Shown here in pieces: positions 7,786 to 16,231 of a stretch of DNA of 64,000 bases. How positions within the stretch are numbered: position 1 is the first letter of the stretch; each line of letters opens with the position of its first letter. The stretch is taken from contig JAFRSW010000022.1 of assembly GCA_017427385.1 (NCBI GenBank), positions 62,001 to 126,000 on the forward strand, given 5' to 3'. The stretch is from Bacteroidales bacterium (GTDB lineage: Bacteria > Bacteroidota > Bacteroidia > Bacteroidales > UBA932). Under the pieces are notes generated by a model, which was not told where the DNA came from, made no database searches, and worked only from the letters and a program-made list of their open reading frames with translations. A program made the translations under genes and the position numbers.

Positions 7786-8928
7786 CTAAAGCCATATCAG
7801 AGGATTCCTTACAGGGAGATTACGGAGCACTTCCGCGTTTGTCGGGAAGTGCTCGTAGTTTTTCCATGCACGGTAATAGGACTCTTCGCCGAAGCGCAGC
7901 CATGCGAACAGGAAAGCGGGCTGAGCCACAGGCCATTCATCCCAGTACATGACATCTTCTCCATATGGCCACTTGGTTTTATCCTGGACATATGGGAGCA
8001 TGAACTCTACTGCTTTCTGCATGTCATTCCACAAGTCTTCTCCATCTTGCGACAGGATATGGCAGAGGACTGCCATTGCATCCAGGTTGAAGAGCGAATA
8101 GCCGTATGGCTTGGTGCGGGCCAGTTCCTGCGGGAAACTTCCGTCCTCCGCCATCTGGGTGGGAATGAAAACATCCTTGAAGCGCTGCCGGCAAAGCCCG
8201 GTAATCTCCTTGTTTCCCGTAAAACGGGCAAAAGCGGCCGCCTGAAGGGCCCAGCAGGTGCCATGATTGTTCCTGGCGTTCATCTCGTCTATGCCATACT
8301 GGTGGGTAGTCAGCCAGTGGAGATACTCCGAGAACCAGTTCTGCGCTCCTTCGATGCACTCCGAACTTATCGCCCCGGCATCCCTGAGGCGGATCAGCGC
8401 CTGCGCCACTTCTATCAGATGAATAGTATCGATTATGCCTATGCCCCTCCCGGTTGCACGCCCTTTTATTGCCTGGGCGTACCGGAGGCTTGGGTTCATT
8501 TTTGTGTCTTCGTCGATAAACCACGCACGTACATGTTTCTCCACGGCAGCGGCATATCTGGCATCTCCCGTAAGCAGATAAGCGGACGTGAGTGAGCCCA
8601 CGGCCATGCTGAAATCTATCATCGCCTTCCTGTGTGCGGAGAAATTGTCCGGATTGCTTTCGCCGTCGCGCCTGATGTAAGGCCCGTCGGGATTCTCGGG
8701 ATCCGGCCACCAGTAATCCCCTTCTGAATAGAAATCATGCATGCCTCCGGCGCTGCGCTCGGCAACGAAAGCGGTAACTGTCACAGGCTCGGTATCAAGC
8801 CAACTGTCAGCTCCGGAAATGATTCCCTGTTCGAGAAGTGATGATACTTTTTGACTTGGCGAAACACTGCAAGAAGACGCAAGCAATAGGACGCTGAAGA
8901 GCAGGAAGATGGATGTGGCTTTATTCAT
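7786..8928 (-). CDS. Alginate lyase family (PF05426-like) lipoprotein
   Basis: A protein of 380 residues with lipobox ASSC (Cys20). It has the all-alpha toroid pattern of the alginate-lyase superfamily: DYWWPDPENPDGPYIRRDGE at about 71-90, MNPSLRYAQAIKG, and the catalytic EMNARNNHGTCW with Asn220-Asn221-His222. These enzymes cleave uronate-containing polysaccharides by beta-elimination. The family also contains glucuronan and related lyases, so alginate itself is only one candidate. It converges on the GH3 gene. Its -7 element is just 5 nt from the ATG, implying an almost leaderless transcript. Confidence 0.82.
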   Translation of the reverse strand: MNKATSIFLLFSVLLLASSCSVSPSQKVSSLLEQGIISGADSWLDTEPVTVTAFVAERSAGGMHDFYSEGDYWWPDPENPDGPYIRRDGESNPDNFSAHRKAMIDFSMAVGSLTSAYLLTGDARYAAAVEKHVRAWFIDEDTKMNPSLRYAQAIKGRATGRGIGIIDTIHLIEVAQALIRLRDAGAISSECIEGAQNWFSEYLHWLTTHQYGIDEMNARNNHGTCWALQAAAFARFTGNKEITGLCRQRFKDVFIPTQMAEDGSFPQELARTKPYGYSLFNLDAMAVLCHILSQDGEDLWNDMQKAVEFMLPYVQDKTKWPYGEDVMYWDEWPVAQPAFLFAWLRFGEESYYRAWKNYEHFPTNAEVLRNLPVRNPLIWL

Positions 8929-8933
8929 ATCTG

Positions 8934-8941
8934 CAAAGATA
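8934..8941 (-). promoter_or_regulatory. -7 element of the alginate-lyase-family gene
   Basis: Reads TATCTTTG on the minus strand. Five bases lie between its last G and the ATG at 8928. Confidence 0.6.
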
Positions 8942-8994
8942 AGCGAATTATCATAATGCCGGAATCAAATACTTGTTGTTCCAAAAAATAATAG

Positions 8995-9002
8995 TATATT
9001 TG
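8995..9002 (+). promoter_or_regulatory. -7 element of tRNA-Val
   Basis: TATATTTG with an upstream TTG at 8973-8975 (19 bp spacer), 11 nt before the tRNA 5' end. Confidence 0.65.
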
Positions 9003-9013
9003 CACTCCGATTC

Positions 9014-9088
9014 GGGACCTTAGCTCAGTCGGTTTAGAGCGCTTGCTTCACACGCAAGAGGTCAGCAGTTCGAATCTGCTAGGTCCCA
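9014..9088 (+). tRNA. tRNA-Val, anticodon CAC
   Basis: A complete cloverleaf. The acceptor arms GGGACCT and AGGTCCC pair fully, the D arm contains AGCTCAGTCGGTTTAGAGC, and the anticodon stem CTTGC/GCAAG encloses the loop TTCACAC with CAC at 9049-9051. The T arm holds GTTCGAATC. The 3' CCA is not encoded (CA follows the discriminator A). It decodes GUG. Transcription may continue into the acyltransferase gene 20 bp downstream. Confidence 0.95.
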
Positions 9089-9108
9089 CATTGTTTACCA
9101 TATCCTAT

Positions 9109-10917
9109 ATGGAAAAACAAAAGTACGTAGTATCTGAAGCCGACCTGCAGAACGCCCTGGGGCTCAAAGGAGCATTCGGACGTTTTGTGACACGTCGCAT
9201 ACATCGCCTCCTCGAACTACATAAAATCAATGCAATGCACGAGAAACTCATGGAGCATGATGGTCCGGAGTTTTCCGAAGCTGTGCTTAAAGAGGTTGGC
9301 GTCACCTACGAGATTCTCCCCGAACAACTTGCCCGCATCCCCGAAGAGGGAGGCTTCATCACCGTATCCAACCATCATTTCGGCAGCATAGACGGTCTCA
9401 TCCTCAGTTCGGTAATAGGCGGAAAGAGAAAGGATTACCGCATTCTCACCACCTTTGTGCTCGCATTGATTCCCAGCCTCAAGAGCAGTTTCATGCCGGT
9501 TGACAACCTGAGCGGAAGCAAGGCAAGCGTAAAAAGTGTCCACGGCATCAGGATGGCCCTCCAGCACATCCACGACGGTGGCGCCCTAGGCTTCTTCCCC
9601 GCCGGCGAGGTGGGCACCTACCAGAAGGGCGCGAAGCGCACTGCGGTGGGCAAGAAGAAGGTCGTGGAAGACAAACCCTGGGCGGAAAACATCATCAAGC
9701 TAATAAAGAATTCCGGATTCCCGGTAATTCCCATATACTTCGAAGGCACCAACTCCAAGTTCTTCCACTTCCTCGGCAAGATACATCCCCGCCTCCGCAC
9801 CGTACGCCTGATACACGAGATGCTCAACAAGAAGGGCACCCACGTGAAAGTTCGCATCGGCCAGGCCATCACCCCCGAAGAGATGAGCAAGTACAGCGTG
9901 CCCGAACTTGGCAAGTACCTGCGCAATCGCACATACGCCCTTCAGGCCGAGTGCCTGCCCCAGAAAGAGATTGCAGCACAGGACATTACAGAGCCTCTGG
10001 CAGAGCCTGTAGATCCCGAGGTTATCCGCCAGGAGATGGCCGCCATATCCGACCGCATCATGTTCGAGGTCGGGGACTACCGCATGTATCTTACCACGGT
10101 CGATGGCATACCTCACGCAATGTGGGAACTTGCCCGTCTCCGCGAAGAGACCTTCCGCGCCGTCGGAGAAGGCACTGGCAAGGCCATAGATACCGACAGA
10201 TTCGACCCCAACTTCCACCACCTCATCCTTTGGAACATCCCTAACGGGGAGATTGTAGGAGCATACCGCATCGGAGCGGGCTCCGAGGTGGTCGCCAAGC
10301 ATGGCATGGCCGGGCTCTACACCTCCACTCTGTTCGACTATGCTCCGGGCAACGAGGAGACCTTTGCCAAGTGCCTGGAACTGGGCCGTACTTTCATCCA
10401 GCAGAAATACCAGAGAGAGGTCCTCAGCCTCAAGCTCCTGCTCACCGGCGTGAGCGCCTCCACCGTCTTCTTCCCGGAAGCAAGATTTTTCCTTGGCCCC
10501 GTGAGCATAAGCAACAGCATCCCGGATTTCTACAAGAGCCTGATAGTCTGGTACATAGAAAAGAACTTCACAGATCCCGAGGTAAGCAAGCTAGCGTCCC
10601 CGGTGCATAGGTTCAATTCCGATTTCCTTGCGGTAAATCCCGAGCAACTGTGCAGCAAGGTAGAGAGCCTCGATGATCTTGACAAGCTGATTCTGGCCAT
10701 TTCCGATGGCAAGTACCGGATTCCGGTGCTTGTGAAGAAATATTTCAGCTATAAAGCAAAGCTGATTTGCTTCAACGTGGATCCCGACTTCCAGAATTCT
10801 CTTGACGGACTTATCCTCCTCAAACTCAAGGACTTCCCAAAGAATTACCTAAAATCGCTTATCAAGGTACTGCCAGAAGACCTTCAGGAAAAGATTATGA
10901 CCGAGTATCCAGATTAG
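9109..10917 (+). CDS. OlsF-like bifunctional acyltransferase (PlsC-type domain plus GNAT/OlsB-type domain)
   Basis: The start is the ATG at 9109, just after the tRNA; upstream starts would lie inside the tRNA. The 602-residue protein has two parts. Residues about 75-300 form a lysophospholipid-acyltransferase domain, with SNHHFGSIDG giving HX4D at His90/Asp95 and FPAGEVGTY. Residues about 335-500 resemble the hemolysin/OlsB N-acyltransferase (GNAT) domain (FEVGDYRMYL, ARLREETFRAVGEGTG, IVGAYRIG). The order matches OlsF, which makes ornithine lipids: its C-terminal domain N-acylates the amino acid and its N-terminal domain then O-acylates. Bacteroidota also make glycine and serine-glycine lipids by the same chemistry, so the head-group amino acid is open. 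It is probably a peripheral inner-membrane protein. Confidence 0.8.
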   Translation: MEKQKYVVSEADLQNALGLKGAFGRFVTRRIHRLLELHKINAMHEKLMEHDGPEFSEAVLKEVGVTYEILPEQLARIPEEGGFITVSNHHFGSIDGLILSSVIGGKRKDYRILTTFVLALIPSLKSSFMPVDNLSGSKASVKSVHGIRMALQHIHDGGALGFFPAGEVGTYQKGAKRTAVGKKKVVEDKPWAENIIKLIKNSGFPVIPIYFEGTNSKFFHFLGKIHPRLRTVRLIHEMLNKKGTHVKVRIGQAITPEEMSKYSVPELGKYLRNRTYALQAECLPQKEIAAQDITEPLAEPVDPEVIRQEMAAISDRIMFEVGDYRMYLTTVDGIPHAMWELARLREETFRAVGEGTGKAIDTDRFDPNFHHLILWNIPNGEIVGAYRIGAGSEVVAKHGMAGLYTSTLFDYAPGNEETFAKCLELGRTFIQQKYQREVLSLKLLLTGVSASTVFFPEARFFLGPVSISNSIPDFYKSLIVWYIEKNFTDPEVSKLASPVHRFNSDFLAVNPEQLCSKVESLDDLDKLILAISDGKYRIPVLVKKYFSYKAKLICFNVDPDFQNSLDGLILLKLKDFPKNYLKSLIKVLPEDLQEKIMTEYPD

Positions 10918-13900
10918 GGTATTCCATCAGGCCGAAAGGGACGCAGAAATAGTCATCTCTCCAAAGACGGGTTGAGCCCGTCTTTCTTTTTTCGTACCAG
11001 TCATCGTCGCCGGGCTCGAGATTGGGCCAGGAGTGGCGGCCGCTGAAGGTGGCGGGGCCCAGCACGTTAAACTCGCCGCCTACGCAGTGGGACGGCCCCA
11101 GGAGGTTGCGAAGGCTCCCCGTAAGGGTTAGTTCCACAGTGTTATCACCGCGCCGGATGGCGGTTGTGATATCTGCCTCCCAGGGGCTGCAGAACACGGT
11201 CGGGAGCTCTTTTCCGTTCACTTTCACACTCACGGTGATGGCTTCTACCTTGGGGAAAGATAGCATGTAGCGCAGGCTTTCTTCTATAGATTCAAGATTG
11301 AAGGTGGTGCTGCAGACGAAGCTGCCGGAATAGAATGGATAACCGGCCACAGTAAGGTTGGCAGCGGTGGTTTCAGATTCGGGACTTATGCTGAAAGAGC
11401 CGTGCTCGAAGCGGGCGGGCATGGGCTTGGGATTCAGTATCTTCAGGCGGTTGCGCCAGGTTTCCGTCGGCTGCTCTTTTGCGAGTTTTCCGGAGACAGC
11501 GAAATCGCCAATCAGGAATATGTTCTCTATCTCAGTCCCATATCTTGCGATAGGATCATAGGAGTCCGGCACGGGGTTCACGAAATCCAGCGAAAGCAGC
11601 ACTTCGTTGCTGCCTTCACGAAGGAGCGAAGTCACATCCGCAGTGCGGAAATAGCGGTCTGTATACCAATCATCCCCAAACTGCAAATCATTGCCGTTCA
11701 GCGAGATGCACTTGTACATCCAAGGCTGTTCCACCACCAGCGAGCAACTCCCCGGCAGGGCGCGGACCTCGAAGGAGTAGCGCAGCAGCATGGGGCCGTC
11801 GTACACCTCGGCCCGGCTCTGGAAACGTTCGTAAATCGCCAGCACGGGCTCGGGGTCATGCCAACTGCTGCCGCCGTCGGTTGACCAGGCAGCGAAGTCC
11901 AGAGGCAGTGCGTTGGGATCCGTCTTCCGGCAGGTCCAGGGGCCATCGAGTGTCTGCACCGGCTTCTGCTCAGTCGGCAGCGAATATTTGCCGTCAAAGT
12001 GCCTGCATACGGGTTTATCGCCGAACGCCAGCACCCAGGTCTGCGCCGGCGCGAACTCCAGCTCATCCCCAACCTCCAACACCTCTCCATTCAGGGGATT
12101 CAGCAGGGCCTTATACCGGCCATCCACCGCCACCTTCACCCGTGCGCTTCCGTGGCGGGAATTGTGCGAGAGTTGCAGCGTATATCCTCCCTGCACCTTG
12201 CGGAGATGAGTCCAAATCTTCCCGGCATCCTCCCCTTCCAGCTTGAAGGCCTGAGGAGCATAGGCGGATAGCCATTCGCCAAGGGTGTCCAAAGTCAGCT
12301 GCGTGCTGCATGCGCGAAGTTCCGCCAGGGCATCGGGAGCACCATCCACAAACTGCGGGAAGTCTCCAAGTATCAGCACGTTACCCCCTCCGGCAGCGAA
12401 CTCTTCCAGCAGCGCTACAGTGGAAGGACGGATGGTCAGGAGATTAGGCAGAACCACCGTATGGTAGCTCATCTCCCCTACCTTCAGACGACCGCCGGCC
12501 ACGGAGCCAACTTCGGAGAGTATCTGCTCGTCGCCTATGTCGTTGTTGTAATGCAGGTTGTTCAGGCGCTGGAGGGTGCTTTCCAGAAGCACGTCCCGTT
12601 CCGTTCCCGGCTCGGGATAGTCCCTGCGGGCATCCCTCTCAAGATAATCCGACTCGAGCGTGGACAGCACACACACCTCACCCACCGTGGAACCGGCCGT
12701 CGCAAAGTACGCCAAGCGGGCCGCAAAATCCTCATACAGATGGTTGTAGGGCCAGTACGGCTCCTGATAATTGAAGGTCGGAGGATAATCGTATTTGCGT
12801 ATGCCTTTTATGGTATAATGCGAAAGATGCGGACAGAACATGTTGAGCCCGTTATTGGTGTGCCACGCGGTCAGCCACATCCTGTCTTCCAGAGAAAGAT
12901 TGTGGCCGGATATGCCGAAGATCTCCACCACGCGGCGTTTCTTGCCGTATTGGTTGGCCACGGAGGTCATCACCTTGGCATTGTGCAAAGTCTTGTATCT
13001 CAGGCCCAAAGCGTCGATTCCAGGCACCTGCATGTGGCGGTACTGGGTCATCAGGTCTCCCTGGTTGAACATGTTCGCCACAGGCATCTCCTCGCCGTTG
13101 TAGTGCCCCGTCCACTGCAGGCCGTTCGCGGCGCAATACTCGCCTATCTGCCGGCTGAACGCGTTCTCCATACATTCGCCCACGGTGCGGTAATAATGCA
13201 GGCGGAAGCGTCTCCAGTCCCCCGTTTCCTCCACCAGCGATGCCAGATGCGGACGCAACGGATAGCCCCAGCGCTTCTCGAAGGCCTCCTCCATCCACGG
13301 TGAATACGGCACGAAGGCATCCCCAGCGGCAAGGTCCGTCCGGGGAGATACCTGGGGTTCGTCGGAGAAGATGCCCATCACCCACTTCTTTCCGGCAAAG
13401 CGGTCTACATAGGGCTGATAGGTGCAGTCCAGGAAGGCCTTCACCATCTCGGGATTCATCAGATCCACCCAGCTGGTGCCGTTGAACCAGGGCTGGCCCA
13501 TGGGGTCTACATGACTGATATAGAGATATTTGCCATCGTCCAGAAGGATTTCGTCGGGAGCCTCCACCGGCGTGCCGGCTGGCACCCGCACCAGCGTCCT
13601 GGCACGGAAGGCTTCATCCTGCTTGGGCACTATCCCCCCTGCGAATCCGCTCGGCCACTTGTCTTCGTCGTAGAACCAGGCCTCGAGTCCCAGCTTCCGG
13701 CACTCGTCCACCCCCACCTTCATCATCTCGAACCACTCGTCCGACAGATAAGGCGTGAGCAGGCCGGGGCGACTGTGGAAGAAGGCTCCGCCGAATCCAC
13801 CCTCCTTGAAGAGGGCCAGCTGACGACGCATCTCATCTGCCTTCAAGCTATCATTCAGCGACCAAAAGGTCATGGATCGGTATGTGGCGGCCGGATGCCT

Positions 13901-13984
13901 GAATTCCTTCAGGTCGAAACGGTCCCCCGCCTGACGGCATCCCGCCGCCAGCAGTAGTAATCCTATTATTATCAGCCGTTTCAC
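10895..13984 (-). CDS. Large exported glycoside hydrolase lipoprotein, GH106-like (alpha-L-rhamnosidase candidate)
   Basis: The product has 1029 residues and starts with GTG at 13984. The signal ends LLLAAGC (Cys16). The N-terminal half contains a (beta/alpha)8-type region with GGFGGAFFHSRPGLLTPYLS, GLEAWFYDEDKWPSGFAGG and MGIFSDEPQVS. The C-terminal half has jelly-roll features of a sugar-binding domain (LVVEQPWMYKCISLNGNDL, NTVELTLTGSLRNLLGP). This organisation fits large Bacteroidota hydrolases related to GH106 and similar unclassified families; the family number is tentative. No other start is well supported. Its last 23 bp overlap the end of the convergent acyltransferase gene. Confidence 0.6.
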   Translation of the reverse strand: MKRLIIIGLLLLAAGCRQAGDRFDLKEFRHPAATYRSMTFWSLNDSLKADEMRRQLALFKEGGFGGAFFHSRPGLLTPYLSDEWFEMMKVGVDECRKLGLEAWFYDEDKWPSGFAGGIVPKQDEAFRARTLVRVPAGTPVEAPDEILLDDGKYLYISHVDPMGQPWFNGTSWVDLMNPEMVKAFLDCTYQPYVDRFAGKKWVMGIFSDEPQVSPRTDLAAGDAFVPYSPWMEEAFEKRWGYPLRPHLASLVEETGDWRRFRLHYYRTVGECMENAFSRQIGEYCAANGLQWTGHYNGEEMPVANMFNQGDLMTQYRHMQVPGIDALGLRYKTLHNAKVMTSVANQYGKKRRVVEIFGISGHNLSLEDRMWLTAWHTNNGLNMFCPHLSHYTIKGIRKYDYPPTFNYQEPYWPYNHLYEDFAARLAYFATAGSTVGEVCVLSTLESDYLERDARRDYPEPGTERDVLLESTLQRLNNLHYNNDIGDEQILSEVGSVAGGRLKVGEMSYHTVVLPNLLTIRPSTVALLEEFAAGGGNVLILGDFPQFVDGAPDALAELRACSTQLTLDTLGEWLSAYAPQAFKLEGEDAGKIWTHLRKVQGGYTLQLSHNSRHGSARVKVAVDGRYKALLNPLNGEVLEVGDELEFAPAQTWVLAFGDKPVCRHFDGKYSLPTEQKPVQTLDGPWTCRKTDPNALPLDFAAWSTDGGSSWHDPEPVLAIYERFQSRAEVYDGPMLLRYSFEVRALPGSCSLVVEQPWMYKCISLNGNDLQFGDDWYTDRYFRTADVTSLLREGSNEVLLSLDFVNPVPDSYDPIARYGTEIENIFLIGDFAVSGKLAKEQPTETWRNRLKILNPKPMPARFEHGSFSISPESETTAANLTVAGYPFYSGSFVCSTTFNLESIEESLRYMLSFPKVEAITVSVKVNGKELPTVFCSPWEADITTAIRRGDNTVELTLTGSLRNLLGPSHCVGGEFNVLGPATFSGRHSWPNLEPGDDDWYEKRKTGSTRLWRDDYFCVPFGLMEYPNLDTRS

Positions 13985-14018
13985 CTATCTTGTTGATTAT
14001 CAGTCTTTTCCATACTTT

Positions 14019-14042
14019 CCTCTGGCACATTTGCACCAGAGG
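14019..14042. repeat. Inverted repeat between the Hdr operon and the GH106-like gene
   Basis: Perfect 7 bp arms CCTCTGG/CCAGAGG with a 10 nt loop. It lies after the last Hdr-operon gene and 35 bp upstream of the GH106-like start. No U-run follows on either strand, so it may be an operator or a weak terminator. Confidence 0.4.
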
Positions 14043-14084
14043 CCTTACAATAACACCCTGTAAATCAGGCAGATAGCCGAAACG

Positions 14085-15893
14085 CTATTTGGCAGCGTCG
14101 GCTATCGCCTGGGAGATATCCAGCACCGGCCGGTCGGAATACGCGCTATAAGTGGCCTGGCACAGCGGGCAGGCGGTCACGATGGCATCCGGATCCTCCA
14201 CGGTGAGGTTACGCAAAGAATTCAGAGTGATATCCTTCCGCTTCTCGTAGTTCATCGACAGGCTGCCGAGCGATCCGCCGCAGCAGATGCTCGCCTCACG
14301 GTTCTGCGCAGCCTCCACCAGATTGCCAACGGAAGACAGCGCCGAGCGCGGAGGATTGTAGATGCCGCAGCCGCGGCCCAGTTCGCAAGGATCGTGGTAG
14401 ACCAGCTTCAGCGTATCGTCTTTCTGAACCTTAAGCCGCTGGGAATGAATCAGTTCGTCGAAGAATACGCTGTGGTGAACGACGTACTTTCCGGGCAGTT
14501 TGTAATTCTCTTTGAAGATACGGTAGCATATCGGGCAGCTCAGCAGGAGCACGTCGCACCCGGAGCCCATGATAATCTCGGTGTTCTTGCGAATCATTTC
14601 GCGGGCCTGCTCCCGCCTGCCGGCGAGAAGCATCGGCCTGCCGCAGCAGAGACCTCCTTCCGCATCCATCATCGTCCACGAAACTCCTGCCTTGTCCAAT
14701 ACCGAGGTGGTGGCCTTGCGTATGGCTGGTGTGAGATGGGTCATGCAGCCGGCGAAGTAGAGCACGTGAGCGGAGCCCAGCTTATCCAGCACCGCTTCGG
14801 GCGAAATCTTGGAATAGTGGGGGTTGATGCCGTATTTTCGCATGGAACGTTGCGCCAGACGCATCTGCGGCCCGTCCACCTCCACCTGGCACACTGTGGT
14901 GCACTTTCCGCACATCAGGCACTTGTCGCTAATCTCCTCGATGCGCTTTTCGTTCCCGCGCCGCAGCTGGCGGTTCAGGTACACCGTACAGTCCTTCAGG
15001 TTCTCCTTCTTTACGCTCATCGGGCAGGCGTCTATGCATACGCCGCAACCCGGGCAGGAGTAGAACTGCACGCGGGCATAGCCCTTGCGCGGATGCAGCA
15101 CGTGCAGGCCGGCGTTACGCAGCGGGATCAGCAGCATCTCCGCCGGAATATGCATATAACGCGTAAAAGGCAGCACGCACATGAACACGCAAAGCGCGAT
15201 GGAGTAGGCCCACCATGTGGGCATATAATTCAAATCATTGCCGAAAAACTGGCGGAAAACCCAGTTCATGGGAACTGTCATAAAACTTCCGCCGCTAATA
15301 TGGGCGGTGAAAGTCTCACTCAGAAGGCGGAGCGGGAAGATCGCCCACAGGGAATACAGTCCTACCGAATCCAGCAGACTCAGGCGGGTGGTGCGGCGCA
15401 TGCCAAACCACAGGGAGCGCACGCGCTTGATTATTGCCAGTACGATACCGCTCAGCACCACCAGCAGGAAGAAGTCCATCAAGAAGAAAAGCACCGAGCC
15501 CTGAATCGTACTCTCCCCTTCCGCCACAAAGAAATTAAAGAAAATGGGATAATAGAAGAGGCGGATGCGGTGAGGCAGGAAGAGCATAACCTCCAGATGT
15601 CCCAGCACTATCAGCATGAACCAGCCGAAGGCGATGCTGGAGTGCATGTAGCCCAGCATGCGGTTTCGTTTCCAGAGCTTGACGTGCAGGAGGCAGTTAA
15701 GGAAGATATCCTTCACATTCTTCCAGGCAGTAGCCGGAGTAACCAGCGAGATCAGGAACTTGCGCCTGTCTTCCCTGGTCAGCTGAACCAGGATACGGAT
15801 GGCCCCGTACAGGCAGTAGCCAAGCACAAATATCATCCCGAAAAGGAACGGGAGTACGAAAGGATGGAAACCGGTTGCGAATCTCTCGGTCAT
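14085..15893 (-). CDS. Membrane-bound Hdr/DsrMK-like iron-sulfur subunit
   Basis: A 602-residue protein. The first ~250 residues hold about five membrane helices with His-containing segments, like HdrE/NarI/DsrM cytochrome b-type anchors. Two 4Fe-4S motifs follow (CPGCGVCIDACP and CLMCGKCTTVCQ), then two cysteine-rich CCG domains as in HdrB/HdrD/DsrK (YFAGCMTH, GGLCCGRP, YHDPCELGRGC, SICCGGSLG, ITACPLCQ). It therefore joins anchor, ferredoxin and catalytic-type modules in one chain. It probably passes electrons between a quinone pool and a soluble Hdr-like part. It overlaps the upstream gene by 4 bp and is last in the operon. Confidence 0.8.
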   Translation of the reverse strand: MTERFATGFHPFVLPFLFGMIFVLGYCLYGAIRILVQLTREDRRKFLISLVTPATAWKNVKDIFLNCLLHVKLWKRNRMLGYMHSSIAFGWFMLIVLGHLEVMLFLPHRIRLFYYPIFFNFFVAEGESTIQGSVLFFLMDFFLLVVLSGIVLAIIKRVRSLWFGMRRTTRLSLLDSVGLYSLWAIFPLRLLSETFTAHISGGSFMTVPMNWVFRQFFGNDLNYMPTWWAYSIALCVFMCVLPFTRYMHIPAEMLLIPLRNAGLHVLHPRKGYARVQFYSCPGCGVCIDACPMSVKKENLKDCTVYLNRQLRRGNEKRIEEISDKCLMCGKCTTVCQVEVDGPQMRLAQRSMRKYGINPHYSKISPEAVLDKLGSAHVLYFAGCMTHLTPAIRKATTSVLDKAGVSWTMMDAEGGLCCGRPMLLAGRREQAREMIRKNTEIIMGSGCDVLLLSCPICYRIFKENYKLPGKYVVHHSVFFDELIHSQRLKVQKDDTLKLVYHDPCELGRGCGIYNPPRSALSSVGNLVEAAQNREASICCGGSLGSLSMNYEKRKDITLNSLRNLTVEDPDAIVTACPLCQATYSAYSDRPVLDISQAIADAAK

Positions 15894-16231
15894 AGGCTGC
15901 CCTCCACGTTTTCGTATAGCCTGCTAACGGTAAGGATCACCCTGCGGGTATTGATGCCGCGGGGGCATACCATGGTGCATTTGCCGCAGAGCATGCAATG
16001 CGAGAGCATCTGCTCCACCTCACGGTTACGGCCTCGCTGAAGGTCCAGCAGAAGCTTACGTACGCTCATTCCGGAATAGCCGGATGCGGTGCAGGTGGCG
16101 CTGCAACTACCACAGGCCATGCATGTAGATGCCGTTGGCTCTATGCGGCACAATTTGGCGTAGAGCGACTGATCGAGCTTGTCGAGTTCGATCGCGGAAC
16201 TGGGATTGAGTCCGAATCCGAAATCCATCAC
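15890..16231 (-). CDS. HdrC-like 4Fe-4S protein
   Basis: A small protein of 113 residues with two complete ferredoxin motifs: Cys37/40/43/47 (CMACGSCSATC) and Cys79/82/85/89 (CMLCGKCTMVCP). A helical linker lies between them, as in HdrC of heterodisulfide reductase and the HdrC part of QmoC. It has no signal peptide, so it is cytoplasmic. It should wire electrons between the HdrA-like flavoprotein and the membrane subunit encoded on either side of it. ATGA overlaps at both ends show translational coupling. Confidence 0.85.
   Translation of the reverse strand: MMDFGFGLNPSSAIELDKLDQSLYAKLCRIEPTASTCMACGSCSATCTASGYSGMSVRKLLLDLQRGRNREVEQMLSHCMLCGKCTMVCPRGINTRRVILTVSRLYENVEGSL

Noticed and set aside
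14394-16040. Plus-strand open frame of 548 codons
   Set aside because: It lies antisense to the Hdr membrane subunit and HdrC genes, has His/Gln-rich composition typical of a shadow frame, and has no promoter or domain.
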